Source of the DNA: Macrophomina tecta
Lineage: Eukaryota > Ascomycota > Dothideomycetes > Botryosphaeriales > Botryosphaeriaceae
Assembly (NCBI GenBank): GCA_024180945.1
Contig: JAKSGN010000007.1
Location: 2,108,001 to 2,172,000, forward strand
Length of the DNA: 64,000 bases
Direction: 5' to 3'
Below the pieces are notes generated by a model. It was not told where the DNA came from, searched no databases, and was given only the letters and a program-made list of their open reading frames with translations. A program made the translations under genes and the position numbers. Positions 20,752 to 31,898 of the stretch are shown piece by piece (the stretch's first letter is position 1; every line of letters begins with the position of its first letter).

Positions 20752-21806
20752 ATGGCTTACAGACCATACAACCCCAAGCCTCTCACAGACATCTTCACCG
20801 ATGACACTGATATCGACCGGCGCAAATGCCGCCGCGTCGTGCCAATGCGAGTCCTGGCCTTAGGCTTGGGTAGAACAGGCACCGTGTGTAGGTAAACCCC
20901 AATATCCACAGTGACGGATGCAAACACAAGCACCCGGCCACTCCCCATAACACAACTAAAAAAAAAAAGAAGGCTGCCACATTAATCATCAAACACCAAG
21001 ACTCACCACCATGAACACACAGCCCTCCGCCAAGCCCTCCGCAAACTCGGCTTCAACGACACCTACCACATGCTCTCGGCGAGCACCGAAAACCCGCCCG
21101 ACTGCCTCCTCTGGAGCGACGCGCTCGCCGCCAAATACGACGGCGCGGGCCCTCCCTTCGGCCGCGAGCAATGGGACCAGCTGCTCGGGCACTGCCAGGC
21201 GGTGTGCGACTGGCCCGCCGTAGCCTTCGCGCGGGAACTGATCGAAGCGTACCCGGAAGCTAAAGTAATCCTGACGACACGCGATGTCGACTCGTGGTAT
21301 AAGTGCGTACAAATAAGAAAAAAAAAAAAAAACAAGCGTGATGCTGACGGGACACATTCCACAGCTCCGTCCTCAAAACCGTCCACTGGCGCGCGACCGA
21401 GCCCTCGCTGCGGCGGCTCGCCCGCCACGACTGGGCCGCCTCGCTTTACCAGCCCATGCTGGCCAAGTTTTGGACCAGCTTCTTCCGCGGCAACTTCGAG
21501 AAGCACGGCAAGGCCGTCTTCCACGACTACTACGCCGAGGTGCGCGCGCTGGTGCCGCCCGAGCGCCTGCTCGAGTACCGCGTCGGCGAGGGGTGGGAGC
21601 GGCTGTGCGAGTTCCTCGAGGTGCCGGTGCCCGAGGACGAGTTCCCCAACGTCAACGACACGAGGGGGTTTGTCGAGAGGTGTAGGAGTAGGATGCGAGC
21701 GCAATGGGGGAATGTCGCAGTGAGGTGGTTGGCGTATGGGACGGGGGTTGCGGCTGTGGGCGCAGTGGTTGCGGCGGCGCTGGTGCGTCGGATCGGATGG
21801 AGGTAG
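20752..21806 (+). CDS. Sulfotransferase family protein (Sulfotransf_4)
   Basis: Exons 20752-20887, 21023-21302 and 21365-21806 give 285 residues. The 5'-phosphosulfate-binding P-loop reads MRVLALGLGRTGTVSLRQAL and spans the first splice site; donor GTAGGT at 20888 is the only choice that keeps it in frame. Downstream are KLGFNDTYHM, DALAAKYDGAGPPFGREQWD and the 3'-phosphate-binding region AYPEAKVILTTRDVDSWY. The C-terminal end has a hydrophobic helix (WLAYGTGVAAVGAVVAAALV) closed by RRIGWR, indicating tail anchoring. This architecture is common in fungal Sulfotransf_4 proteins (PAPS-dependent transferases of unknown acceptor). Intron 2 holds a poly-A run. Confidence 0.9.
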
Positions 21807-22006
21807 TCGGCGACGAGGGAGTAATGTTTTTGTGTGGAGAACGGTTAGGAGCCGGTCGGAATGGGAACAACATGCCTGTTTCCCATGGCCAGCAACGCAC
21901 AATTCCGGTACGGCCTCATCCCGAGGCTTATTTATGGAGGGGTGTGATTGGGACACAGGAGACTCATTCCACTGAAAACGCAACAGCAAGAGCTGGTACC
22001 TGCGTC

Positions 22007-22038
22007 GTGCTGAAGTATTCATCTGGATACTTCAGCAC
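22007..22038. repeat. Perfect 12-bp inverted repeat (hairpin)
   Basis: GTGCTGAAGTAT and its exact complement ATACTTCAGCAC are separated by 8 nt. With a G-U pair the stem can extend to 14 bp with a 4-nt loop. It lies 200 bp past the sulfotransferase stop codon. Confidence 0.7.
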
Positions 22039-25000
22039 GGGAGTGTCGGCGGCTCCATGTTCGGACGAGGGCGTCAGCGGTCCATTAGCGCGACAGCACA
22101 CAGGCATACTTTCGTGGCTTGGTTTCGTGTGCCATGGTTTTACTGCGACTGAGAACCCGAAATGCAGTGAACTTGATGTCTGTTGAGTATCCATCATCGA
22201 TTCGTGAACGTATCTGCAGCACGTTCGGGTGGGGATTCGTGATTTTCATCTCCTCTCTCAGCCCACTTCGTTGCTCCGCAGACATGAGATTATCCAGTGG
22301 CGTAGTCTAGAGATTTCGAGTGGATCGGCGATTAAGAGCGAACGAGAGGAAGACATAGACTTCGTCGAAACAAGTTAAGAGACCCTGGACAAACGAGGTC
22401 TTGTCAGGGAGACTTGTAACCTAGGTGCGGTTGCCAAAAAAGCGTCGTACCTTACAGCGACCCGGTGGTACCGTCTCCTGAGCTGTTTGGCTCTGCTCGT
22501 TATCGCATATTCTAGGCGAACCGACTTTTTTCGGCAGATCATCATCACAGAGACCGCACCTGCGAAGAAAGACACAGGCGGGTAGCGAAACATCAGAACA
22601 CCGGTCGGAGACAAGAAAGGGCAAAACCGAAGCAGAAATAGGGACAATCATGATCAATTTCGCTTGAACTGCTTACGACGTACGCAGTACTGCGTGATTT
22701 CGCAAGCCTTAATCCTACAAGTATGCATCAGACCGCAGGTTGTGCTCTGCTCGCTTGGGTACATGCATGTGCGGTCGCAAGCACGAGGCGCGTGGACGAG
22801 CGAGCAAACAGCCTCACGTCTGTGTCGCTACGGTGGCGAAACACCGCTTTAACGTGCAGATCCATCATACACCCGAGCTCCCACGAGATTCTTTCAGTCC
22901 GAGTGCCCCGCTACGTAACAAACAGGTAGCGGCCGAAGATCAGCTTGTGAGGTAAGTCGGAACAATTGAGCAATCGGAGTCTTGACAATAGACTGCCACA
23001 TTAAGTATCTCTTCCGCAAAGACTTTTCCTTCCCATGATCAGGAACTGACGAATCAGGAGCGAAGCCGCATCGGGAGTTCCCTACCCACCAGATCTAATT
23101 TTGCAACCGAAGCCGTCTCGGAGGGTAGAGGCGCCTACATTGGCATCAGCCCGACTGGAATGCGGCCTCACACCACATTCCAAATCCCAAGTAGACACTA
23201 CAATGGGTATCTGCTTGATGAACCGTGTCAGGAGGCTCAAGGAGAATCTCCGCCTAGCCAACGGTCTCGACCTTGTCTTCGCCCGTTCTGACAGCTTCTA
23301 GCCTCATTTTCCTCAGGGGTCACGCGGTTAGGGATCAGTTGCATGTAGTAGCTGACCTACCAGCCGTGTTTCCCGAGTTTCTAACTGCCATAGATCTAGG
23401 GCGGACGAGCCAGGGGCGGGACACTTGAACCGTGCTTGGCGGTCGGTTAGTATTGCTTCGGCACAACTTCTCAGCAGGCCTGCATCTCAGAGGATTGGTG
23501 CGGCTAGCTCGGGATGGCCAGATGTTGGGCAGAGCGCCGCGATCCAGCGGAAAAGTGAGTTCCACCGCTTGCTCCAAGCAGAAATCTGGTCCACGGACAC
23601 GAGGCGAGAGAGCCGAAGCGAAGCCCTGGTGACGGCGGACACTGCGACTCCGGGCATAGGAAGCAACACCGGGATACGGGGCATGCAAGAAGGCGGAGGA
23701 ATGGGGAAAGCAGAATTCTCCAAGACTCTCCACATGCGGGAATTTCTGGCGGTGATTGTTTGCGCGGAGGTGGGCAAGTAGAATTTGGGGCGCCTCATGA
23801 TGTGCGAGGCCAACGCAAGAGGTCCGCGGCAACGGATAGGGATTCACGACCCAGGATCGAACCACGTGTGTTGACAGTCTCCTGTTCCCGCCGGGCGGTG
23901 TGAGTGATAAGCAGCCAGGTCGGGTTTAGGGCGAAATGTTTTGTTGATGACGAGGACGAGCCTTGCGACAGGCGGCTTCCGCCGAGCAGCGGCGTGGGCG
24001 CGACCAAGAAACGCCAATGGCAAAGAACTGGGCCAGCAGGACCCGCCCGACAGCTCCGATGTGATTCAACTAGATAGCTAGCCTCGTGCAGGGCGAGGAG
24101 CAGGTCGGGGCAACCACAGACAATCGGTAGTAGCAGCAGGATTCGACGCACAGTGCTGGAGGTGTTGGCCGGACGAGACAACCCCAAGGCCAAGGCTGGA
24201 TCGAGTAGGAAGATGGAGTCCACCGACCTGAAGTAGACCCTGTGACGTCATGGCTCGGACAAAGCTCCTGTCGGGCAGTTCGGCCAGTTAAACCGCTCAT
24301 GCCATCCGCACACGACTCTACATGCGCTCACTATGTGGCTTCTCCATATTCGCCCCCATGCTCTCCATGGCCGGGGATTGCATGGAGATTGGAGAGCCAG
24401 AAGCTGGAGGAAATGAGGAGTGCCCCATGTTCATCGAGGGTGGGAGAGCTGAGGGCCGTCAGCCCACAATGGGCCCGACAGCTCTGGGCGGAGGGCGGTG
24501 CGGTGTGTTCGGGGATGGTGAGCGTCCACACGAGGCCGCCGAAAAAGTCCAGATAGGAGAGTGAGCCGGCATTGGCGTGGTGGAATCAGTGGAGCCGACG
24601 TGCACGGCGTAGCAGCTGGCACGCCATGCGCCGCGACCGCCGGCAGTCGAGCTGGTGTTGCAGACCCTGAGGAACAGGCATGCAGGCGGGCGGTCAGCCG
24701 ACGGCGTCGTGATGCGAGCCCAGCGTTGCGGATAGATGCTGCGGTGGTTGTGGTGGTGCCGTTGGGGAGCGCTCTCGTGCCTGTCTGGGGGGTGTGGACG
24801 GCGCAGGGGCAGCTGGCGGCTGGCGGGCCAGCCAGCAGGCGGGCTGCAGCGCTAGCGGCACGTCCACCAACCGACCCACGACTGCCTGCATTCCCACCTT
24901 TCACTGCCGCAAGCACGCTCTGGCACCCGCCTTCGTCCTGCTCACGCGCCACCCCGTCCAATCGCTGCCACCCGCCTGCCAGTCTGACCCAGTCCACTCT

Positions 25001-25773
25001 CAGCCGCCGCTGAGGTGTGCGTGGTGCGCCGTCGGTGCCTTTTACGACTTCGCCGCCCTCTGACATCATTCGTCAGGCCTCCCGCGATGCGCTCTCGGCC
25101 TGCAGCCCGCGACGAACCGCGCGCTCCCGGACGGCTGCGGCTGCCTCTCAATCCGTCTTCCGGAGCGGCTCTTTGGCTGGGATCTTCTGATCGACAGGGC
25201 TTGTGGCGCTGACATAATCGATAAGGCTGGTGATCTAGCGTCGCCAAATCCGCGGCGACTTTGCGGCCTGCATACGTTGAGGACCCAGTTTTCGACAAAT
25301 TTGACATCCTGCTCGCTCCACCTTCCTCCTGCTGCCCACAATACCGGACGCCTATCCACACGCTCCGAGCGAGCAGTCGCAGCATGCGCGCAGCCGCCGT
25401 CAGCGTCCAGCTGTTCCGTGGTCTGTCGGCCAGGTGCAGGAATTCCAGCAGCAAGGAGGGCAGGAGATGGCAATCGCTTGTGGTAATTTCTCCGAGCTGG
25501 TTTCGCCGAAGTCGTCCTGGCCGGTCGTGGTGGAGCATGTCTGCATTGTGCGTTCGTCTGATCCTGGCCTGGCCCGCCACGCCGTTTAGTCCGCTCTTGG
25601 GCCTTGCCATTCCGACGGTGGATACGTTCTGTTGCCCGTCGAGCCTCCGGTTTGGTTTTCTTTCGGACCCGATGGAGTCCAACGTCATCGGGGGAGAATG
25701 GAGTGACACGCTTGCCTCCACGTCTGTCCGCAGGCCAGCTACGACTTGGCTCTCTTCGTCCTTTTGTGTTTCC

Positions 25774-25781
25774 TTTATATA
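25774..25781 (+). promoter_or_regulatory. TATA box of the MFS transporter gene
   Basis: TTTATATA 76-83 bp upstream of the ATG at 25857. Confidence 0.5.
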
Positions 25782-25856
25782 CCACCCATCCTCGGAGGCT
25801 GTGGGCGGTACCTAATACACTTCCCACTCGAACCTTTCCTAATCCTTCCAGTCGCC

Positions 25857-27677
25857 ATGGCTCCTCGCTCCAAAGTCTCCGATAACAACAACGACGTGGC
25901 CTGGGTAGAGGGTGACACTCCTGTCGAGTCGTCTCAGTCGTCAACAAAGGACAGCACCGGCCAGACGAAGCCGGCCCACAAGTCCAAGGGCTGCATTGCT
26001 GGTGGCATTTACCTGCAGGCTCTCCATGCCGAAGCGAACAAGGGCGCTGAGCATGGCCCGCTGACCGAGGTGGAGATCGACATGCCGCTCACATACACCG
26101 ACCTGATCCAACACGATGGCGAGGAATACGTGCTCCTGAAGTTCGCACCGGGCGATGCTGAAAACCCCTTCAACTGGAGCGATACCAGAAAGTCAATGTC
26201 GACGGCATTGCTCTGCCTCATGACTCTTACCATTGGTCTCGCGACCACGGCTTACAGCTCCGGCATCAGCAGCATGTGCAGCGAGTTCGGCGTCTCCACC
26301 GAGATCGGCCAGCTGGGTCTTTTCCTGTTCAACTTCGTCTGCGCTTTGGCTCCTATGTTCTTGGCTCCTTTCTGCGAGTTGGTCGGCCGCAAAGTCATCT
26401 ACGTCGGGGCGTACGCCTGCTTCTGCATTACCTTTATCGGGCTCGCTCTTGGCAAGAACATTGCCACCATCCTCGTTATGCGCGCTTTCCTCGGTCTCTT
26501 CGGTTGCGTTGGTACCATCCTGGTCGGTGGAACATTCGACGACATGTACCCGCCGGAGAAGCGCTCGAGGCCCATGTCTCTGTTCTCGTATGTCGCCATC
26601 CTTGGAACGGTCGGTGCTCCAATCTACGCTGGTTTCATCGACCAGGCTATTGGCTGGCGGTGGATCGAGGGTATTCAGGGTCTGTCCTGCGTTCCCCTCC
26701 TGATCACCATCCTCCTCTTCTTCCGCGAGACCCGTGGCGGTGTTACCCTTCACAAGCGTGCCAAGCAGTTGCGTGCTGCCACTGGTGACGAGCGCTACAA
26801 GGCGAAGATGGATCTCGAAGCCAAGAACATCAAGCAGATGCTTAACGCCTCTTCCGTTAAGGCCGTCAAGATGCTCTCCACAGAGCCGGTCGTTTTCGCA
26901 TTCGGTCTCTGGATTGCCTTCGCGTGGTTCCTCACCTTCCTCTTCCTCTCCGTCATCCCCATCACCTTCCAGGAAAAGCGCGGCTGGAATGAGGGTGTTT
27001 GTAAGTCCACCTCTTGACATATGCCCCATCATCCCTAGCTCTTACTAATGTGTCCTACAGCTGGTCTTCCCTACATTTCGCTGTGCATTGGCACTACCAT
27101 TGCTTTTGGCCTGAACTTCCTACAGATTAGCAAATACGAGAGGCTCACCCGCGAGAAGAACGGCAACGTCGAGCCTGAAGCTCGTCTTTACGGTGCTCTC
27201 TGGGGTGCTATCTGGCTGCCGATTGGTCTCTTCATCTACTCCTTCACCCAGTACGGTTACCTCATCTGGGTCGGCCCGGTCATCGCCCTGGCGCTCATCG
27301 CTATCGGCATCTTCTTCATCTTCGAGTCCTGCTACTCGTACACCGCCGACTGCTACGGCCAGAACTCGTCTTCTGCCATTGCTGGCCAGGGTCTGATGCG
27401 TAACACGCTCGGTGCCGTTTCGCCTCTCTTCGCCACCCAGTTCTTCCACAACATGGGCTCCCAGTGGGCCGGCCTGCTCTTGTCTCTCGTCGCCACTCTC
27501 CTCACCTTCATCCCCTTCATCATGTTCAAGTTCGGCCCGGCGCTCCGTGCCCGCAGCAAGCTTGCGCTGCAAAAGGACGATGAGAGCAGTGACGAGGAGG
27601 ACGCTGCCTCGAATGAGAAGCAGTCCAACGCTTACGACACCACTACCGAGCCTCAACTCCAAGTCCCGCAGCACTAG
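25857..27677 (+). CDS. MFS transporter, drug:H+ antiporter-1 type
   Basis: Two exons, 25857-27000 and 27061-27677, joined by a 60-bp intron with a textbook donor (GTAAGT), branch (TTACTAAT) and acceptor (CTACAG), give 586 residues. The ~110-residue hydrophilic N-terminus ends in KFAPGDAENPFNWSDTRKS, the usual lead-in to helix 1 in this family. Helices 1-6 follow with CELVGRKVIYVGAYA (MFS loop 2-3 motif A-like) and FDDMYPPEKRSRPMSLFSY. The central loop (RETRGGVTLHKRAKQLRAAT) precedes six further helices, and the tail is acidic (DDESSDEEDAASNEKQ). Family members are plasma-membrane exporters of toxic small molecules; the substrate cannot be told from sequence. Confidence 0.93.
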
Positions 27678-29809
27678 ATGTGTTGCGAACCATGATTTCC
27701 ATGCTCTTTCCACCTAGGTTGCAATCCAGCGGGGCTGGGCAGGATAATGAGGAAAATATGTCATCGTCTCTGCATATGGGAAGGTGTTTAAGTTTTTTTT
27801 TTTTTTTATATCGGCGAAAACATTGGGGTTGGAATCTCTTGTGGCATCTTTGCGAGCGACTCGGTCGCCTTTATATAATGATTCCCATGCTGTACAAATT
27901 AGTTAACGAATGATAAATCAAACAAGAATGTCTCGATTACGAGCGACATCATGCAAAAAGAAAATCGGTCTTGGTCATAAACGTGGTGAATTTGTGAGAT
28001 CATACTGGGAAGGGGAAGGGAAGGAGGAGAGAAAAGAGGGGGGTGGACATACCTTGCGTCGTGCCATAGGCGAGAGTGGGCGCGTGTCCGGGGCCCCAGA
28101 GTTATTATATACTCTCGGCTATTGCAAAGGGAGGAGAAAAAAGCCCGGGGTGCATGTGCCGAAAAAGCCACATTCCTCCGTCGTTCGATCGGAGCGGACG
28201 TGAGCAGGGTCACATCGGAGGTAAAAGTAAAGGAAAACGTAACAAAGGAGCGTGCGCCTTGCCTTGCCTTGCGCCTTCGGTCGCAAAGGGGAAATTCTGG
28301 GCGCCTTGAGGGGTGAGTGGTGCCGCCGGGCGTGTGACACTGGAAGGCAAATGCCGGCGCCCCGTGGGGACCAGCGCTTGCTTGGGGGGATTTGTCGCGC
28401 GGTGCGGCTCTCCCTCTCACACAAACCTGTTCTGGGGCGCGCAGACCGCCTTTGCGCGGCCACGCCAAGACACGCCGTTTCGTTTTTTCTTTTTTTTTCC
28501 TTCTTGCCCATGGGTTCTTACGCTGCACAAACGCCATCTTCTTCATTGCTCTCTTCTCTCATTTTTCTGTCATTTTGCGCGAGAACCCGAGTCATCGACA
28601 CGTCAATGCTTGTTCTGAACGGGACTGGGGAGAAGACGGGTCCATGGACGCATGAACGGGCGAGTAAATCCGAGTCCTGGCGAGAGGAAGAGACGGGCCC
28701 CCCGGACCCACACTTTCGGCTTTCGCTTCCCCGAGGGGAGATGCGTCGCCGGGGATTGATTCGTGGAGCGCGGCGCTCCATTTCTTTACGGCGCTGTGGC
28801 ACCTCGCTCTCGTCTGGCTTCTTCCGTTTCATTCTCGTGAGCGTCGCGTGTGGGCTTCGGCCGAAGTTGCCTTTGTGGTGAGAACTGGTTTGTCGAGAGA
28901 CAGATGGTTTGTCCGCAACGCTTATGGAAGCACTGGTTATGTTCGCAATGCAGGAAGCCGGGAGAGGATGAAAGGGCTGCGAAGCGAGTGAACGGATCTG
29001 CTGTGGTGAGCCCAACCCTGCTGCGTGTGCTTTTGCTGGACCTTCCTGGCGTCGGCTTGAGGCTCGGAAGGCTTTTCCTTTCGGCTCGACACACACGCGC
29101 AAAGGCGATGCTCCGGTCCTGACCTTTTGCGTAACCAATGGTCCAAAGAGGAGACACCCCCGGTAACAAGACGATTTTTGCTTCCCCCGTGGCTTGCGAA
29201 GACGTCACTGCTTCTCGCGTCCAAGTGGACCAAGGCAGCATCTCCTGACCTCGACATTCGGAGGTGTGGCAAGGCATCGGTACATGACCTCGGAGATCCT
29301 CCGGAGGCAAAAACTAGGGCCACTTCATTCGGGCCTGGTCTACGGCTTGAGCCAGGGGCTCGTCCTCCCGTTCATGACTGGGGCAGGAGTCCAACGCTTG
29401 GAGGCGCTCAAATTCGTCTTATGTCCGCTTGTCCGACTTGCGATTCTTCACCTGTGCGGCGGTGTCACTTCTCACATGCTCTAACATCGGGCAAACCGAG
29501 GATCCAGCGAACATTCACCGATTCAAGGCACGAAGTCACGATGTCACGGAAGCCTTAAAATAGGAACTGTTCCGCGAAGTTGATGATGGAACTCTGGTTG
29601 TTGGGCTAACTAGTTATTGCCGCTGGCTATGGATATCTGACGCTACAATCGAGGCATACAGAAAGCTCAAACAAATCAGGCAACAAGACATGTGTATCAA
29701 TCAACGATAAGGCTCATGCCTCACCAAACGCTCCAGAACGAGATGAGCCCGGCGACCAATGATTGGTAGTAATGCTGGCCGACACTTTCTCACTGCCTGG
29801 TCTATTCGC
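27678..29809. other. Intergenic region, no gene recognised
   Basis: About 2.1 kb. It starts with the MFS 3' flank, including a poly-T run near 27794-27806, and later has a T-rich stretch near 28485-28500. Open frames on both strands at 28.1-29.3 kb lack domains. Confidence 0.5.
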
Positions 29810-30649
29810 CTAAGAGCTATACTGCGGTCCATTCTGGTAACACAGCCGCACCATTGTGCGGTCACTCCAGTCTTGGTCCAGTACTGCGCCCATGATGTAG
29901 CTCGTAGGGAAGGAGCCAGCGGCCCAGGCTGTATATCCGACGAAGACTGTGTTTGCGCTTCTCGTTAGCCTTAGGCAATCGAGAAATGGTGGCCGGGGTC
30001 ACCGTCCGAGTTTTGCGCCAGCCAGTGCAGGCTGGACATGCACACGGTGACGCAGTTGTTGTCATGTGGCAACTCCGATACTAATCGGGCAGTCGCAGCA
30101 GGCAGCCACATCGACAGTGCAAGGCAGGTAGCTAGCTAGCAGATCGAGCCTCAACAATTCATCATCATTCAGGCTCAATACGATCCGCTTCCTTTTGCGC
30201 TTTTGCACCCATCAGTGGTGGCCGCCGCCGGTCTCTGTCTACATGCGTTGCGCCAGTCCTCATCTTTTCATGCACGCTTCGTGGAGCCTTATCCTTCCGT
30301 CCGCGAGTGAACTAGGAAGAGACAGGCACAGCTCAAAAACACGGTTTGACGTTTATTCTGGCGCAACCAGCAAGCGAGTTCGCTCGAGGCAGCCTGTAGA
30401 GTTCCCGCACAGGCAGCATTAGGGTCTGCATTGCCTCCCTCGAAATAGTGATGCACAGAAAACAGGAGGTTTGGGTACTGTTCTCCGAAAGGGGTCTGAA
30501 TAGTCGCCAGGCCGGTATTGAGGCCTACCCAGCTGCTGGCGTGCGTCCAGTCAGTGATCGGAAACAGGATAATATTGTTGTAGGTTCCCATGGCGTTGCG
30601 GATGTTGGTGACTGTTGTTTCCTGTGGTGCGATCCAGCCACTCATGTCA
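29810..30649 (-). pseudogene. GH5 endoglucanase, N-terminally truncated and interrupted
   Basis: Leftward reading recovers GH5 cellulase pieces in order. VDMSGWIAPQETTVTNIRNAMG starts after an acceptor at 30650, then FPITDWTHASSWVG, PNLLFSVHHYFEGGNADP and LACWLRQNKRQ. TETGGG near 30160-30180 holds the conserved nucleophile glutamate and is followed two codons later by an in-frame TGA. CVTVCMSSLHWLAQNSD comes next, a clean 56-bp intron (29947-30002), then VFVGYTAWAAGSFPTSYIMG and a stop at 29810. The exons upstream, which should hold the signal peptide and the acid/base motif (NEP), are absent. The join between LRQNKRQ and TETGGG has no fully convincing splice pair. I infer a recently inactivated secreted cellulase gene. 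Confidence 0.75.
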
Positions 30650-31898
30650 ACTACGAAAGAATCAGTCTTTTGCCACAGCTTAGATTTCTCCGGACGTTGA
30701 AGGGAAGTGTATCGTGAGGAACACTTCAACAACGAGGCACTACTTTCTCCATCCGGCTGTAGTGTGGACCCGGGCGGTTACACAGAGCTAAGTCGATGGG
30801 ACGAGCCAACCAAACCATCGTGCACTTCAGCTTCGCTGATAGCGCACGTCATTTCTTGCTTGTTATAGCGCAGAATTGCCCATCCTCAGACCCCATAGTA
30901 TCATCAACGAGAGAACGCCGAGGTCTTCGTGTAGCCTGCATTACATACATGGTGCTCCGTATTTTGATGCGCTAAAACTGAGCACAAGACCACCTGAAGA
31001 GAAGCTTAGACAAGCACCTAAAGCGTTCAAGCTGAATCCCGTTCGGTCAACCATATCAACCCGCAATTACAGAATTGTTTTCTTTTTCTAATGCTGAATA
31101 TTGACCCCTGCGCTGCTAAATTTCCCCATTTAAACATATGATCCATTTCCGTACTTCTGAAAGAACGCGCACTCCTCTGGCAATATACGATGTGGCTAGG
31201 TTTAGTGGTGTCTAATAGAAATTGTGCTCGATCGGTCGTACTTAATCAACGAGTGACTGAACTAAGATTCACTTAACCTTTCGTGACTTTGAACGATGTA
31301 TAGGATGCAGACTATTGGATATATGTATATGTACATGCAAATAAGTCATCCTGTCTCAGCCAGCGCGAAAAAATTGTTTCATGCCGCCGACCGGGAGCTC
31401 TCGTCTGTTCATGTCTCCCAGAGATGAGGCCTGAGGTAGTTTCTCTTGCCCATCTCCTATTTGTCTGGCGGACCACATCAAGTGGCGCCGGCATTTCGTA
31501 ATCTGCTGCGTCCGGGCTTCCCTCCTCCTGGCGGTACGTTTACCAAGAAGATAATTACCTGTTCCGTGGGCGTTCGCATTCGAACTGTCGTGCGATCCCG
31601 GCTGTTGCATTGAACCTGTTGGTGTTCCGCGGTGGGAAGCCTCTCGTTGACGCAGATACCGCTGCGTTTCCTTTCATCCCCGGTATACCTAAGAGCGTAT
31701 AGATGCCAGGAGCGGTGTTGGGCAGAAGTTGCGGTACCGCGAAGCCTCGCTCAACCTTCATTCGTGGCAGCGCAGCCAAGTGCGTTCTCTCCACATAATT
31801 ATTTGCACGCAGACCAAAGGCAATCAAAAGACCGAACTCAAAAGGGGCGAAGGGGGAAAAAGGAAAGCCATGCACGGCATAAAATCGTCAAGATACCT
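30650..31898. other. Intergenic, lower GC, no gene recognised
   Basis: This is where the missing GH5 5' exons should lie, but no such sequence is visible on the minus strand. A segment around 31.0-31.4 kb is AT-rich. Confidence 0.45.

Larger units (their letters stand above)
21807..25856. other. Long intergenic region, no gene recognised
   Basis: About 4 kb. The portion 24.5-25.7 kb is GC-rich and open in several frames at once, which looks compositional. The last ~300 bp before 25857 should be the MFS gene promoter and 5' leader. A strong inverted repeat at 22007-22038 is listed separately. Confidence 0.5.

Noticed and set aside
23820..23900. GGTTCGATCC on the minus strand, similar to a tRNA B box
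   Set aside because: The T-stem does not pair and no D-arm or anticodon arm can be drawn around it.
24431..25745. Long overlapping open frames on both strands in the 24.4-25.7 kb region
   Set aside because: They are GC-driven; translations are Arg/Pro/Ser-rich with no domain, and no splice pattern links them.
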